A DNA stretch of 64,000 nucleotides from Diphasiastrum complanatum (GCA_029204225.1 CM055096.1:35546139-35610138); one strand, 5' to 3'. Positions 23,763 through 34,783 are shown, counted from the first letter of the stretch. Program-made: numbers and translations. The notes: a model not told the origin generated them from the letters alone.

Positions 23763-24400
23763 GCCATGATTTGCATCTTTCCTTTTCAGTTGCCAGCGCA
23801 TGCACAGCTAGCAAGCGTGTTTCACAGAGTTTATGTAGAGCTTTGTGGCATAGTTGTAGAGATTTGGATTCATTCAGACATTGCGTTGTGGCAATCCTTA
23901 ATGAAGGGACTAAAAACTCTACTTGCATTACAGCAACCTGACCATATACTAATTGGAAAGGTGTTTGATCAGTGCTTCCCTTGTATGCTGTCTTGAATGC
24001 CCACAGAACAGCATGCAACTTATGTTCCTAATCTGATCTGCTAGCTTCAACTGTTTTCGTGAGCACGCTACACAGGATTTTATTGGATGATTTTGCTTGC
24101 CCATTACCACGAGGATAATAAGGTGTACTGGTTCTATGGATCACGAAGAATTCCTCCAATAGGACCTTGATGGTCTCATTGATGAAATGACTTTCACAAT
24201 CGCTGACTAGCTCCACCGAGCATCCGAAGTGCACAATGATATTTTTATAAAAGGACTTGGCAGTGGTCCTAGCATCAACTACTCTTACTGCCTTGGCTTC
24301 GACCCACTTGGTGAGATAGTCAGTGGATATGCTTATGTATCGAGCCTGGGAGCTCCTTCCTGCAGGGTGAATTGGACCGATGTAATCCTCGCATCCTGTT
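23763..24400 (-). pseudogene. Gypsy G1 integrase fragment (Tat/Athila-like)
   Basis: Antisense translation: DYIGPIHPAGRSSQARYIS, STDYLTKWVEAKAVRVVDAR (first catalytic Asp), FGCSVELVSDCESHF (second Asp), TPYYPRGNGQAKSSNK (the catalytic Glu position is not conserved: QAE is QAK), then ALWAFKTAYKGSTDQTPFQ, LVYGQVAVMQVEFLVPSLR and CKSWHDR, where it ends. The order and the VYGQ-AV motif are typical of Tat/Athila gypsy integrases. The zinc-binding N-terminus and C-terminal domain are missing, and frame changes occur near 24030. Not functional. Confidence 0.85.
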
Positions 24401-24405
24401 GATGC

Positions 24406-25310
24406 TTGTCCTTCATATCGACCTATCCAAGCACATATAGTTCAACAATATGAAGAACACCCATCACAATCTGGAAATGCCTTGCCTTATCATGAATATC
24501 CACCAGAAAGTCCATGACCACTAGTCATACAAGATGGCTATGCCATTATACAAGGGCCATTGCACACCAAATGTTTCATCTGTGGTGAAACTGGCCACTT
24601 CATGGTTGATTGTCCAGTCAAGACCAAGTACCATGCTCAGTGTCCTGACTATATCAGAAAACACAGTTTCAAAGACTATCTAAAACAACCAACTACGATC
24701 CTACCTGCCCATCATGTCAGTTATGACTCCCGATAGGATCCTCATAACAATACCACACGAGCAGTAAAGCACCCGACCGATCAACCTACTGCTCACTTGA
24801 GAAGTTTCTTGCAAACTTCTACATCACCGCACAATATACCAGCTCCAAAATGACAGAAGACACTAATATGAAATGAGTCATTGTCGCAAGAAAGTGAAAC
24901 TGATATTCTGTCATCTGCTACAATGTCCAACCAAGAGCAACCTCCACAGGGACTTGATAGTTTTCCTCCCCTTCTAAAACTCAAATCTATTTGTCTTTCC
25001 ACATAAATGAGCATTCTTGGCTTGCATCTATGTAGAATGTAACTGCGTTCAAGAGAGACAATCCTGAGTAGTCCTCTGACAAGCAAGACAAAAACAATAT
25101 ACTACAATGACAATATGTTCCCTTCTACCTGGTTTGGCATTGTAAGATCAAGAAGACATCTAATGAATGCCATGAAGCCTGGTAACAGGCAGAAACGATT
25201 CTGAAGAAAAAGCAAGAAAAAGAATCGTAGTAAATAGATCCTCTAGATCTTTGAATTTGTAAACATTTCTATAAACAATCCACTATAGCTATCACCTCTT
25301 TGAGTAGATT
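24406..25310 (+). pseudogene. Gypsy gag C-terminal fragment with zinc knuckle, opposite strand
   Basis: The plus strand reads HIVQQYEEHPSQSGNALPYH, a stop, then a clean CCHC knuckle CFICGETGHFMVDC (about 24569-24610), followed by KYHAQCPDYIRKHSFKDYL and PTTILPAHHVSYDSR. Further short open pieces run to about 25200. It lies on the opposite strand to the integrase on its left and the protease on its right, so it is not in the normal order of one element. It is probably a separate insertion or an inverted segment. Confidence 0.7.
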
Positions 25311-25321
25311 ACTCCATCGGA

Positions 25322-26485
25322 TCACCTGGTTGTAGCATTCTTCAACTGATTTTTCTTATTCGTAGGTGCCTTGGGTGGATCGATCCTTGAGACTTTCACC
25401 ATAGCAGACTTTTGTGGCGGTTGAGCTGATACTTTCTTGATTCCGTAATGATCTGGGTCCATGTGGTGTAGGACCTGTTCATCAGTCAGCTTAATCTCCT
25501 TATTATAAGCTAGAGCATGTTGCCAAGGGACTAAATCATCGTCCATTGGGTTCTCAATAGGTTTTGCTGACAGCCATGCTACGTTTATCATATTCACCCC
25601 AAATGTGATTGGTGTGTCCATAGTGTAACATTTGATTGAAGATGTGCTGGGTTCAGAATCTGATTCATATTGACATGCTCGGCAGTCAATAGTTGCTAAT
25701 GCATCCGTCCATCTCTGAATCATAGTGACGGCTGGCCTTGGGCAATCAATCGTGTGCTCTGTCGTGGATAATCCGTCATCAGCTTTGGGTGCAATAGGTT
25801 TCACTGCCCATGTGGTTAGATCAACCTTTACATCCTGCTCCTTGTTCTCAAAGGTGAGTTTCCCCATACCTCAGTTGTGTACTACTTGCACTCAACCATG
25901 GTCTTCCTAGTAACACACGGTATGCAGTTAGAGATTCAGATATATTCATGACTACAAAAGTGATCACAAACTACATGCCTGCTATTTTTACAAGGATATC
26001 AGCAACTACACCCTTTGGTTTTATATAGGATTGATCTGCTAGCTTGATGGCAAATCTTGCTGGCTTCAACCCTTGTAGACCCCACTTTTCATACAAAGTA
26101 GTGGAGATCAAATTGACACATGATCCTCCATCTACTACTGTTGTCTCGTCCTCGTATCTCTTGTGTTTGATTGGCAAAGTGATGTTGTGTTCCTCACTTT
26201 CCCATGCTGCCCCGATGTGGAGGACGTTACTTGTTTCTTCATAGCCCATACAATATATGGGCTCAGGCACTACTAGCTCCTCATCCGCTTTGTCCCATTC
26301 AGCTAGAAGGCTTTTCTCTTGTGGTGCAATATGTAGCAGTTCCCCGAGTGGTAAACTAACACGACTCGTGGATCCTTAAGGTCCTTGTATGCAGTGGTCC
26401 TTGTATGCAGTGGGACATTGTATGCATGTACCAGCACCGGCAGAGACAATATTGTGATGGACTTTGATCCGATATTTTGGCTCAT
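25322..26485 (-). pseudogene. Gypsy G1 protease region and downstream linker
   Basis: Antisense from 26485: a gag-tail-like stretch, then MPEPIYCMGYEETSNVLHIG, the aspartic protease active-site region ETTVVDGGSCVNLISTTLY (near 26140), a flap-like region and YRVLLGRPWLSAS (about 25900), followed by a 180-codon linker (MGKLTFENKEQDVKVDLTTW to TRP-type tail at 25322). The DGGS active site and the LLGRPWL motif match Tat/Athila-type gypsy proteases. Stops near 25970 and 26300 break the frame. RT and RNase H, which should come next, are absent; the sequence changes at about 25315. Confidence 0.75.
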
Positions 26486-26714
26486 GCGACAAATAATATA
26501 GTGAGTATATTTCGCACATGCATTTGTTTTTCCAATGCTTCAAATTCTAGAAATACATTGTTTCATTGTTTGACAAATTAACAATTGCAGTGCCATCCAC
26601 TTGCACTACCGAAACTGTTGAAGTGGACTCTGACGATGATGTTAAGGAGACTAAGCAATGAGATTTTGATGACTTCCAGAGATGGTTAGTTGTAGAATAA
26701 ACAATGTTTACTTA
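26486..26714. other. Unassigned spacer
   Basis: The plus strand has an acidic open stretch (VEVDSDDDVKETKQ, then a stop, near 26625-26660), but too short to assign. Confidence 0.35.
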
Positions 26715-26880
26715 CATCATCACCAATGCATGCAAGCTCCCTATTGTAATCCTTTACCCTCAACACATAATTTTGGGCACTCTCTCCCTTGTTTTGAAAA
26801 CTTTGGAGGATTTGTTTTCTCAAAGTGAAAAGCCTTGAAGTATTTTTGGATTCATAGATGCTAGGTCATTTTTTGTTGGG
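26715..26880 (-). pseudogene. Copia gag scrap
   Basis: Antisense reads IYESKNTSRLFTLRKQILQS, NKGESAQNYVLRVKDYNREL and ACIGDDV, aligning with the middle of the A3 gag (ESKSTSRVLTLRRQIF, AFVLRVKALNDELACI). About 50 codons, no flanking parts. Confidence 0.75.
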
Positions 26881-27499
26881 GGACTCAAAAGTCCTAAAAG
26901 GATCAAGGGGCACCACTTCTGATGGTGGTTGGGCCCTATGTGAATAACAAAGGTCCTACCACATCCAATCTTGAGGGCCTTCTCTGTAACCCCATTCTCC
27001 GCAGTCGATGAGAGTTTTCCAAGATCTCAGAGGTACGACTGCAAGGAGGGGTGATTAGCACTTTGGGTCTGCTAGTTTTCTGGGTCTAGGCTCTCATTCT
27101 TGACCTCTAGTGTGTTCCTACTTCTAGGGTGGGACTAGTGGCAGAGTCTTCCATGAGATGTTCATTGGGGATCTCTAGGATCAAATCAGACTATTGAAAG
27201 TAACACTCATCCATATTGTTCCTCATAAATTTCAGTTGTAATATTGGCAGATCTAGGCGATTGTACTGGTGACTCTAAAAGTGGGATTCCTGGCAAGGGT
27301 TGTGTTACTTCTGTATATTGGGTGGATATAGCATCTATTAGATACCAGGATCCATCAGTCATAAGTTGATATACTTTGAGATAGTTGTATTCTCTACAAT
27401 GTTGTACTCTAATTAGGATATCCTCAGGGTGTAGATTGTGATGAAACTCTGGAGTGTAGAAATGGTAGCTTAGAAGCCCTCTTCAAATCAGCTGACAAA
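26881..27499. other. Unassigned
   Basis: About 620 bp between two copia gag scraps of opposite orientation. Nothing recognised. Confidence 0.4.
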
Positions 27500-27750
27500 C
27501 GTTGTCAAGTGAACAAAAGAAGGATGAAGGTGCTCATGCTTTTGTTTTGAGGATTAAAGCATTCAATGATGAGTTAGCATGTATTGATGAAAGCATTAAG
27601 GAAGTGGAACTCATTCAAGTTGCTCCTAATGGCTTGTTGGATGATCATGCTAATCTTGTTCAAAGTTTTGTTATTCAAAAGACTTTGCCAAGTATGGTGG
27701 ATTGCAAGAGATTTTGGTGAATGAGGAGTCTAGGCTTCAAGCAAGAGGTG
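27500..27750 (+). pseudogene. Copia gag scrap ending at element H
   Basis: The plus strand reads EQKKDEGAHAFVLRIKAFND, ELACIDESIKEVELIQVAPN, GLLDDHANLVQSFVIQKTLP, then a frameshift into ILVNEESRLQARGG. It follows the A3 gag closely. It stops being gag at about 27750, where the ATTAGAGAAAATTTG end of element H begins. Confidence 0.8.
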
Positions 27751-28100
27751 GTCATTAGAGAAAATTTGAGCACAAAAGGGACCTTCTAAAAGATATTTTT
27801 TATTTTTTTTCCCAAAAGTCTCTTCCCAATCAAAACACTCAATTCTAAAATCTATGTAACATAGCTCCTTCAAATTAACTCTTTTTCCTTTTTAAAAAGA
27901 ACTGTAATTTTGTGTCAGGGGCAGTTCATAAATAAGCCATTTTATATGTAGTATAGTATGCAGTTCAGCAAAAAAATTGTGTAACTTTTGAACGACAACT
28001 CGGATTGAGACGATTATAGTGCCATTAGAAAGCTCTCGATGAGAACTTTCCAAAACACCCAACATCACCCAGTTTCGAGCTACGATGAAGCAGTTATGGC
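27751..28100. mobile_element. Element H, first end
   Basis: Begins ATTAGAGAAAATTTG immediately after a gag position equivalent to A3 residue about 198. The same 15 bases, likewise against gag (at nearly the same gag position but on its other side), occur at 38552. A second similarity, CTCGGATTGA-type sequence, lies about 150-240 bp inside both ends. I infer an inverted-repeat element; its right limit here is unclear. Confidence 0.4.
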
Positions 28101-28232
28101 CAATCAAAATTCTAGTTGGTCAATCCTTGGTCAATCTAATATCGAACTCAAACACAATTATGGCCAGTCAAAGTTCTAGTCGTTCAACTTCAGAAGTGAA
28201 CAAGGGTTGATGCACCAATTGCCTTAGCTACG

Positions 28233-28401
28233 TCAATTCCTTGAGATCTTGCTGATCCCAATTGTGCTTAGCTTGCATATCCACAATTGGTTGTTGTAGA
28301 CTGTTAATATCCAGCATCAAAGCATCAGGGTCTAAAACAGAGGCATATACTGTAGCCTCATGAATAGGGGACATAGGTTGTGTGGTAGGAGTAGGCTCCA
28401 T
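28233..28401 (-). pseudogene. Element C gag start
   Basis: Antisense ATG at 28401 reads MEPTPTTQPMSPIHEATVYA, SVLDPDALMLDINSLQQPIV, DMQAKHNWDQQDLKELT, then a stop. It lies about 880 bp downstream (antisense) of a primer-binding site and C LTR, the expected place for gag. Only the first 56 codons survive. I cannot assign it to copia or gypsy from this length. Confidence 0.5.
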
Positions 28402-29278
28402 TTTTACAAAGATAAGAGAGGTGAATTAAGAAGAGATGATAGAAGAGAATCAAAAGCTACTCAAGGAAGGTTGATACAAAACTGCTCTTGTTATCTCTTC
28501 ACAAACCAAATGGTATTGTCCACGGCTGCCAATAGGAATAAGAGAAAGCAAAGAGAAGGATGCACCACCACCTCCACCTCTTTTCACACAAAACAAATGC
28601 ATGGAAGAGGCATACCTCCCTCTTCATGCCATCCTACCATCTGCCAAGTGGCCTTGCCTTGCCACCTAGCCTCCACCTCAGCCTTCTGGCCTTCTCCTAG
28701 CAATCTTCCAGGTGGCCTATAGTTCCCTTCTCCCCTTCTATCTCTAGTTTTCCTTCCACCTATCCATCGCTGGTAGACAACAATAGGAAGAGGAAAACTT
28801 GTATAGATTTTCAGGGAGGGCCCCGATTTTCTCAGATGAGGATCTGACATACATCGCAATAGGAAAGCGCTACCAGCTACCACCTCTCCTGGCCCATAAG
28901 ATGCCACATGGCAGGTTTTCTTAATGCTTTTTGGTCACTCCCGTTGGTCAAACAGCGATGGAAGGAAATCACGTTTTTGTTTAAAGTTGAGGAGGGCCCC
29001 ATCGTGACTAGGAATTCAGAATTCCTGAGCGGATTTTCTAATAGGAAGGATCACCACCTGTCCCCACTTGGACAATGCCATGTGGCAGGTTCTCCTTAGG
29101 GCCCCAACCATTTTTTTTTTAAACTTTTACTTGAATTTTTCAAAAAAAATAGTGGAAGGAAGAATAGAAAAAGACGTATAAAAAATACATTTTAAACCCG
29201 TTTTGAAGTCCGTCAGAAGCACCAAAAACTTACAAGAGAAATTCTACGGATCAACGCACCTGCTTTCAGCATGCAGCG
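28402..29278 (-). other. Leader region of element C
   Basis: Non-coding stretch between the antisense primer-binding site and the gag start. It contains two related blocks around ATGCCACATGGCAGGTT (about 28901) and ATGCCATGTGGCAGGTTC (about 29076). Confidence 0.5.
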
Positions 29279-29290
29279 GCTTTGATACCA
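29279..29290 (-). promoter_or_regulatory. Primer-binding site of element C
   Basis: GCTTTGATACCA on plus: eleven of twelve bases match the antisense tRNA-Met site. It sits two bases from the LTR end TGCTAC at 29293. Confidence 0.65.
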
Positions 29291-29292
29291 TA

Positions 29293-29570
29293 TGCTACAA
29301 ACTTACTTACTACAAACCTCCAGGTGCCGATTAACCACAAGAGATCGATTCACGTTCCACCCCGCCATAGGACCTAATCCAAGTCCACCCACCGTGCCCT
29401 GGACTGTGACCGTATCAAGCTGGATCTGACCTCCATCCTAGACGACATTCCATACCACCGCCTAGGCTCTCAGCCATCTCCTGCCTCGCGCTAGCAACAC
29501 ATCTTGGCCATGCACACGCTCTCCATCCACCTCCTCCTAGGTAAATAGAATGGATGGCCAATGAGTCCTC
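29293..29570 (-). repeat. 5' LTR of element C (copy C2), 3' part
   Basis: Segment from the primer site to the A3 insertion. With 35432-36126 it reconstitutes one antisense LTR of about 970 bp that A3 split. Confidence 0.6.
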
Positions 29571-30223
29571 TGTGAAAAATTGTCAACTAGTAGTATTTTC
29601 CTAACTTGAGATTTTGTAGGCCTATGGCCAAATAAAAGTTAGAGATAGGTTCATACATGTATGTAGAGGCCCAAAGTATGTGTACACTACTTTTGAGGTC
29701 ACATTAATTAGAGGAGGTCGAGTGTGGAGCTCTTCTATTGGCTCATAATTTGGTGCATTCCTATTTGACCAAATTTCTAGGTATATGGGTGAATCCTATT
29801 GGACCCCAATTTTAGCCTATCATAAGACAAGTGGCCAAGAGGCACTATGGCTGCTATAAATAGCCATCTCCACGAGTATGTACACATCTCATTTTCATTC
29901 TATTGAATGAATGTTATGCTCTTTGAAGATCCATCTTCTTCTCTCTCACTTTTTTGTTCATATCTTGCATTCTAGCCACTAGAATTGTGATTTCTTTGTT
30001 GCTATGGCTTCACACGTGTGAAATGCAGGTTGTAGGCTCTGAAGTACGGACAGGGACAGCAAGTTTCTGTTTGTGGAAGCTTATGATCAGATTTTGATGT
30101 TTAGTTGATGTTTAGTATGCTTAACATCACAATTTCTATCATTTTTTCAATCTAGATGTGCATAACTTCCATGGCCAAGATCTTTATGAAACTTTAGCAT
30201 CTTTTGGATCTGAGTTTTTCACA
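29571..30223 (+). repeat. 5' LTR of A3
   Basis: Starts TGTGAAAAATTGTCAAC and ends TTTTTCACA. The TATA box is TATAAATA at 29855-29862. The palindrome TTCACACGTGTGAA is at 30009-30022, downstream of the TATA box and so within the predicted transcript. Confidence 0.95.
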
Positions 30224-30235
30224 TGGTATCAGAGC
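30224..30235 (+). promoter_or_regulatory. Primer-binding site of A3
   Basis: Perfect TGGTATCAGAGC, directly after the LTR. Confidence 0.95.
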
Positions 30236-30832
30236 ATTAGGCGGCCAAATGTGCAGGTTTTGCCAGATTTAGAAGAGATTTGTGGGCGAGTTTGCTTTTG
30301 TAGCATTCCAATCAAGTTTCTAGCTAAAAATCTTGTTGATTTATGTGTAGAAATTGGATCTTTGTGATCAAAACATCATTTGTATGCATTTCAATTGAAG
30401 TAGGGCGAATTCCCTCTGTAATTATCAGAATAAGGAGACAAAAATTGTTTTGGAAAGAGGGAGATGCAAGATCCAACAAGATCCTATTAGTTTTCCATTC
30501 TAGCATATAGTTTTTTGATTCAATTTCTTGCTTCTTCATGTCAAAAACTTCAAAATTGATGTAACCCTCTGATTTTCAGTTTGCTGAATGATTCAAGAGT
30601 GTATTTCAATCTTAGGAGTGAGGGAAAAGCAAGTATATTGAGGTTTGGTCTTGGTTTGATCAAGAAATCATAAAACTAGTGGCTAAAATTAAGGAAAAAG
30701 TGAGGAAAAGAGAGAAAAAGTAAGGTTTTAGGTTCCAAATCTTTGTGATTTCTTCTTGTGTTTCATTTGTTGATTCAAGAGAGTGCTTAGTGCATTGGAA
30801 CAGGTCAAAGATCAGAGATCAATCATTGCAAC
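30236..30832 (+). other. A3 leader
   Basis: Untranslated leader of about 600 bp between primer site and gag-pol ATG; no coding or repeat structure seen. Confidence 0.7.
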
Positions 30833-33800
30833 ATGGCTACAAATGGAGGCTACATGTTGGAAAGCAATGATAGGCTTACCTCCCTCAACTATTCTACTTG
30901 GAAAGTAAGGATGGAGTCTTTGCTTGAGATGAATGAGTTGATGGATATTGTTGTAGGTGTGGAGGAGAGACCTTTGGCACCTCAAGAACAATTGAGGTAT
31001 GACAAGAGGGCAAAGAAAGCCCTTCACATGATCAAGATGAATGTGACAAATGAGCTTATCAAAGAGGTTGGTAAGTGCACATCATCTAGTGAAGCTTGGG
31101 AAGCCTTGAAGAAGGTTTATGAATCCAAGTCTACTTCTAGAGTGTTGACTTTAAGAAGGCAAATCTTTTCTTGTATGCAAAAGAAGAGTGAGAATGGACA
31201 TGCTTTTGTTTTGAGAGTTAAAGCATTGAATGATGAGTTAGCATGCATTAATGATGGCATAAATAATGAGGAGCTTGTTCAAGTGATTCTCAATGGCTTG
31301 TTGGATGATCATGCTAATCTTGTTCAAAGTTATGCTATCCAAAAATGTTTACCAAGTGTTGGAGACTTGCAAGAGGTCTTGTTGGCTGAAGAATTCAGGT
31401 TGCAAGCAAGAGTGGGAGCATCTTCTACATCTCAAGGAGGAGAAGAGGAGGCAATGTTCTCTAAAGGCAAGTTCAAGGGCAAAGGTAAAAGCAATTGGTC
31501 TAAAGGGCAAGACCAAGGTGAGCACTCTACTTTTGGCAAAAAGAAGGATAGATCTAAGCTAAAATGTTTCTATTGTGGAGTCAAAGGGCATTTTGCTAGT
31601 GATTGTTTTAAGAAAAAGAGGGATCAAGGGGAAAAGCAAACCAATCTAACTATTGATGAGGGTGGGGATGAGCTTCTTTCAAATGATGCTTTTGTTATGT
31701 CATCTTGCTTGTTGGCTAATCATGGAGACATTGATCCTTGGTGGATTGATAGTGGAGCCACTTCTCATATGACATATCATAAAGAGTATTTTTCATCTTT
31801 AATGGCATTTGATGGTGATAGGAAGGTAATCTATACCGCAAATGATGGTGAGTGTGCAATCAAGGGGATTGGCACAATTCCTATTTCACTTTCTACAAAT
31901 AGGAATATAGAATTGAAAGATGTTTTGCTCATTCCATCCATTACCAAGAACTTACTTAGTGTAAGCCAAATGCTTGACAAAGGATTCAAAGTTGAGTTTG
32001 ATGGTGATGCTTGCTTGATCAAAAAGGGGTGTAGTATCATTGCAAAAGGGAAAAGGCAAGGGAAATTGTTCAAGCTTGATGCATGTGTTGTTGCTAACCA
32101 AGTTGGATGCATGGCAAATGAACAAATGTCAATTCAAGAGGTATGGCATAAAAGGATGGGACATCTCAACTACAAGGCCTTGGAGGTAATAGCCAAAAAG
32201 GAGGTAGTAAGGGGACTTCCCAAGTCTCTTACTTGCTTGAATCATGTTTGTGAAGAATGTGCTTTGTCTAAATCACATAGATTGCCATATACTAGATCTA
32301 TATCTAGATCTAAGATGCCTTTTTCTCTCTTGCATTCGGATATTCATGGTGTTACTACAATTAGCAATGGAGGTGCTAAGATGTATGTAACTTTCATTGA
32401 TGATTTTAGTAGATTTTGTTGGGTTTATCTACTAAAGAGCAAGGATGAGGTGTTTGATGTGTTTGTCAAGTTCAAAGTTGCTATTGAGACTCAATTTACA
32501 ACCAAAATCAAATGCTTGAGGAGCGACAATGGTGGTGAATACATTTCTAACAAATTCAAAGCCTTTTGCGATGAGCATGGGATCAAGAGGGAGTACACAT
32601 GTCCAAGAACACCACAACAAAATGGAGTGGCCGAGAGGAAGAATAGAACCTTGTGTGAGAGTGCAAAGGCAATGAGATTGAATGCTAATCTTCCTAAACC
32701 TTTTTGGAGTGATGCTTTGTTGTGTGCAAATTTCCTATGCAATAGATGGCCAAGTGTTGTATTGGAAGGAAAAACCCCTTTTGAAGCTTTGTTTGGTACG
32801 AAGCCTAATGTCAAGTTTCTAAGAACTTTTGGATGCATTTGCTACTTCAACATTACTCTTGATGATAGAACTAAGGAGGATCCATCTTCAAGAAAGGGCA
32901 TTTTTGTTGGTTATAGTGAAGTAAGCAAAGCATATAGGATTTATGTTCCTTCAATCAAGAAAGTGTTCACAAGTAGGGATGTCATTTTTGATGAAGGTAA
33001 CATTCCAAAAGTTGTTTCAAGTGATGATGGTGTTGTTGCAACTAATGTGCTTGATGACAATGGAGTTGATGACACATTGGATGTGGATGTTGAAGAAGCC
33101 TCTTCAAGTCAAATTCCAAGGAGAACTCCAAGGCATAAAGTGAAACCCTCAAGGCTCACTTATGATGGCAAAGGTAAGCAAGTGGTGGATGGATCCAACT
33201 ATGCTTTCCTAACTTCTTTTGATGTACCTTCATGTGTAGATGAAGCAAGGCAAGAAGAGGAATGGATCCAAGCAATGGATCTTGAGTTTGAAGCACTTAT
33301 GAAGAACAACACATGGAGATTGGTGGAGCTTCCAAAGGGCAAAAGTGCAATTGGATGCAAATGGATCTTCAAGGTAAAGACAAATCAAGATGGATCTATC
33401 AACAAGTTGAAGGCAAGGTTGGTGGCTAAAGGTTATGCTCAAGAGCATGGCATTGACTATGAGGAAACCTTTGCACCCGTGGCAAAGATGGTGAGCATAA
33501 GAGTAATCATTTCCCTTGCAACTCTTTATGGATGGGATCTTTGGCAATTAGACATTTCTAATGCTTTCTTGAATGGTGATCTTGAAGAGGAAGTCTACAT
33601 GGAGCAACCCGAGAGCTATGTTTCTCATAGCAAGCCTAATCATGTGTGTTTTCTACAAAAAAGTTTGTATGGTCTTAAGCAAGCACCAAGGAGTTGGTAT
33701 GCTAGGCTTAACTCTTTTCTACTTTCTCAAAACTTCACTATGAGTGAGTATGATCATTCACTTTACTTTAGAATTAGTGCTAATGATGTTACAATCCTTC

Positions 33801-34783
33801 TAATTTATGTGGATGACATTATTTTAAGTGGAGGGAACAAGGAAGATATAGAAGATATCAAGAAAGCACTAAAAAAGGAATTTGAAGTGCATGATCTTGG
33901 TCTTTTGAGCTATATCTTAGGAATAGAAGTAATTAGAACTTCTCAAATCACTTTTATTTCACAAGAGAAGTATGCTATTTCTATTCTCAATAGATTTCAT
34001 ATGGTAGATGCAAATCCTATTGATACACCTATGGAATCACATGTAAAGCTAACTATAAGAGGTAATGAAAGATCCTTCGAGGACATTACTCTCTATAGGA
34101 AGCTAATAGGTTCTCTTATATATCTAACCATCACAAGACCTGATTTATCTTATTGTGTTGGTAGATTAAGCCAATTCATGCAAGATCCTAGCATAGAACA
34201 TTGGAAACTAGGAAAGAGGATCTTGAGATACATCTCGGGAACAAAAGATTTTGGCATTGTTTATAGAGGCTCATCACCTAACTTATTTGGTTTTTCAGAT
34301 TCAGATTTTGCAGGAGACCTTATGGATAGAAAATCCATAAATGCACATGCTATTTTCATAGGTGATGGAGCTATCTCATGGATGTCGAAGAAACAAGCAA
34401 CTATATCACTTTCTTCTAGTGAGGCCGAGTACAAAGCTTTGACATCATGCACAAAGGAGATGGTGTGGATCAAGAGGATGATTATGGAGCTTCATTTGCT
34501 GGATTTTTCAGAGAGTCCAATCATCTTTTGTGACAACCTTTCAGCCCAAAGTCTAGCAAGCAATCCGGTTTTCCATGCAAGGAGCAAACATATCGAGGTG
34601 GCTTACCATTTTGTGAGAGAACAAGTGTTGGCAAAAGAGATCAAGCTTGAACATGTCCCATCAAAGGAATGTGTGGCTGATATCTTTACCAAAGCATTGG
34701 GAAAGGACTTATTTTTCAAGCATAGAACAAGTCTTGGTGTACTTTCTAAATCTATGCTAAAACTAGTTGAAGAGGGAGTGTGA
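30833..34783 (+). CDS. Ty1/copia gag-pol polyprotein of A3, 1316 aa
   Basis: Single intact frame encoding the whole element. Gag is about residues 1-215 (LNYSTWKVRMESLLEMNEL), then Lys/Gly-rich linker and CCHC knuckle C245-C248-H253-C258. Protease active site D306-S307-G308 (WWIDSGATSHM). Integrase: zinc-binding H439/H444 and C473/C476, catalytic D503, D565 and E601 with the usual 35-residue D-E spacing. RT: first Asp D907 (QLDISNAFLNG), YVDD at 992-995. RNase H: GFSDSDFAGD with D1156, ending ADIFTKAL near residue 1283. Domain order (integrase before RT) defines Ty1/copia. The ATG lies 600 bp after the primer site and fits the gag start of A1 and F. Gag and Pol come from one frame without a shift, as is usual for plant copia; the protease would cut the product. 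Expression would be driven by the 5' LTR. Confidence 0.96.
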   Translation: MATNGGYMLESNDRLTSLNYSTWKVRMESLLEMNELMDIVVGVEERPLAPQEQLRYDKRAKKALHMIKMNVTNELIKEVGKCTSSSEAWEALKKVYESKSTSRVLTLRRQIFSCMQKKSENGHAFVLRVKALNDELACINDGINNEELVQVILNGLLDDHANLVQSYAIQKCLPSVGDLQEVLLAEEFRLQARVGASSTSQGGEEEAMFSKGKFKGKGKSNWSKGQDQGEHSTFGKKKDRSKLKCFYCGVKGHFASDCFKKKRDQGEKQTNLTIDEGGDELLSNDAFVMSSCLLANHGDIDPWWIDSGATSHMTYHKEYFSSLMAFDGDRKVIYTANDGECAIKGIGTIPISLSTNRNIELKDVLLIPSITKNLLSVSQMLDKGFKVEFDGDACLIKKGCSIIAKGKRQGKLFKLDACVVANQVGCMANEQMSIQEVWHKRMGHLNYKALEVIAKKEVVRGLPKSLTCLNHVCEECALSKSHRLPYTRSISRSKMPFSLLHSDIHGVTTISNGGAKMYVTFIDDFSRFCWVYLLKSKDEVFDVFVKFKVAIETQFTTKIKCLRSDNGGEYISNKFKAFCDEHGIKREYTCPRTPQQNGVAERKNRTLCESAKAMRLNANLPKPFWSDALLCANFLCNRWPSVVLEGKTPFEALFGTKPNVKFLRTFGCICYFNITLDDRTKEDPSSRKGIFVGYSEVSKAYRIYVPSIKKVFTSRDVIFDEGNIPKVVSSDDGVVATNVLDDNGVDDTLDVDVEEASSSQIPRRTPRHKVKPSRLTYDGKGKQVVDGSNYAFLTSFDVPSCVDEARQEEEWIQAMDLEFEALMKNNTWRLVELPKGKSAIGCKWIFKVKTNQDGSINKLKARLVAKGYAQEHGIDYEETFAPVAKMVSIRVIISLATLYGWDLWQLDISNAFLNGDLEEEVYMEQPESYVSHSKPNHVCFLQKSLYGLKQAPRSWYARLNSFLLSQNFTMSEYDHSLYFRISANDVTILLIYVDDIILSGGNKEDIEDIKKALKKEFEVHDLGLLSYILGIEVIRTSQITFISQEKYAISILNRFHMVDANPIDTPMESHVKLTIRGNERSFEDITLYRKLIGSLIYLTITRPDLSYCVGRLSQFMQDPSIEHWKLGKRILRYISGTKDFGIVYRGSSPNLFGFSDSDFAGDLMDRKSINAHAIFIGDGAISWMSKKQATISLSSSEAEYKALTSCTKEMVWIKRMIMELHLLDFSESPIIFCDNLSAQSLASNPVFHARSKHIEVAYHFVREQVLAKEIKLEHVPSKECVADIFTKALGKDLFFKHRTSLGVLSKSMLKLVEEGV
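34769..34778 (+). promoter_or_regulatory. Polypurine tract of A3
   Basis: GAAGAGGGAG directly before the 3' LTR, overlapping the last codons of the ORF; primes plus-strand DNA synthesis in this class. Confidence 0.85.

Noticed and set aside
26620-26665. Acidic stretch resembling the end of hAT-type transposases
   Set aside because: About 15 codons, no hAT dimerisation motif nearby.
32432-33547. Antisense ORFs inside the A3 polyprotein
   Set aside because: Shadows of the intact sense frame.
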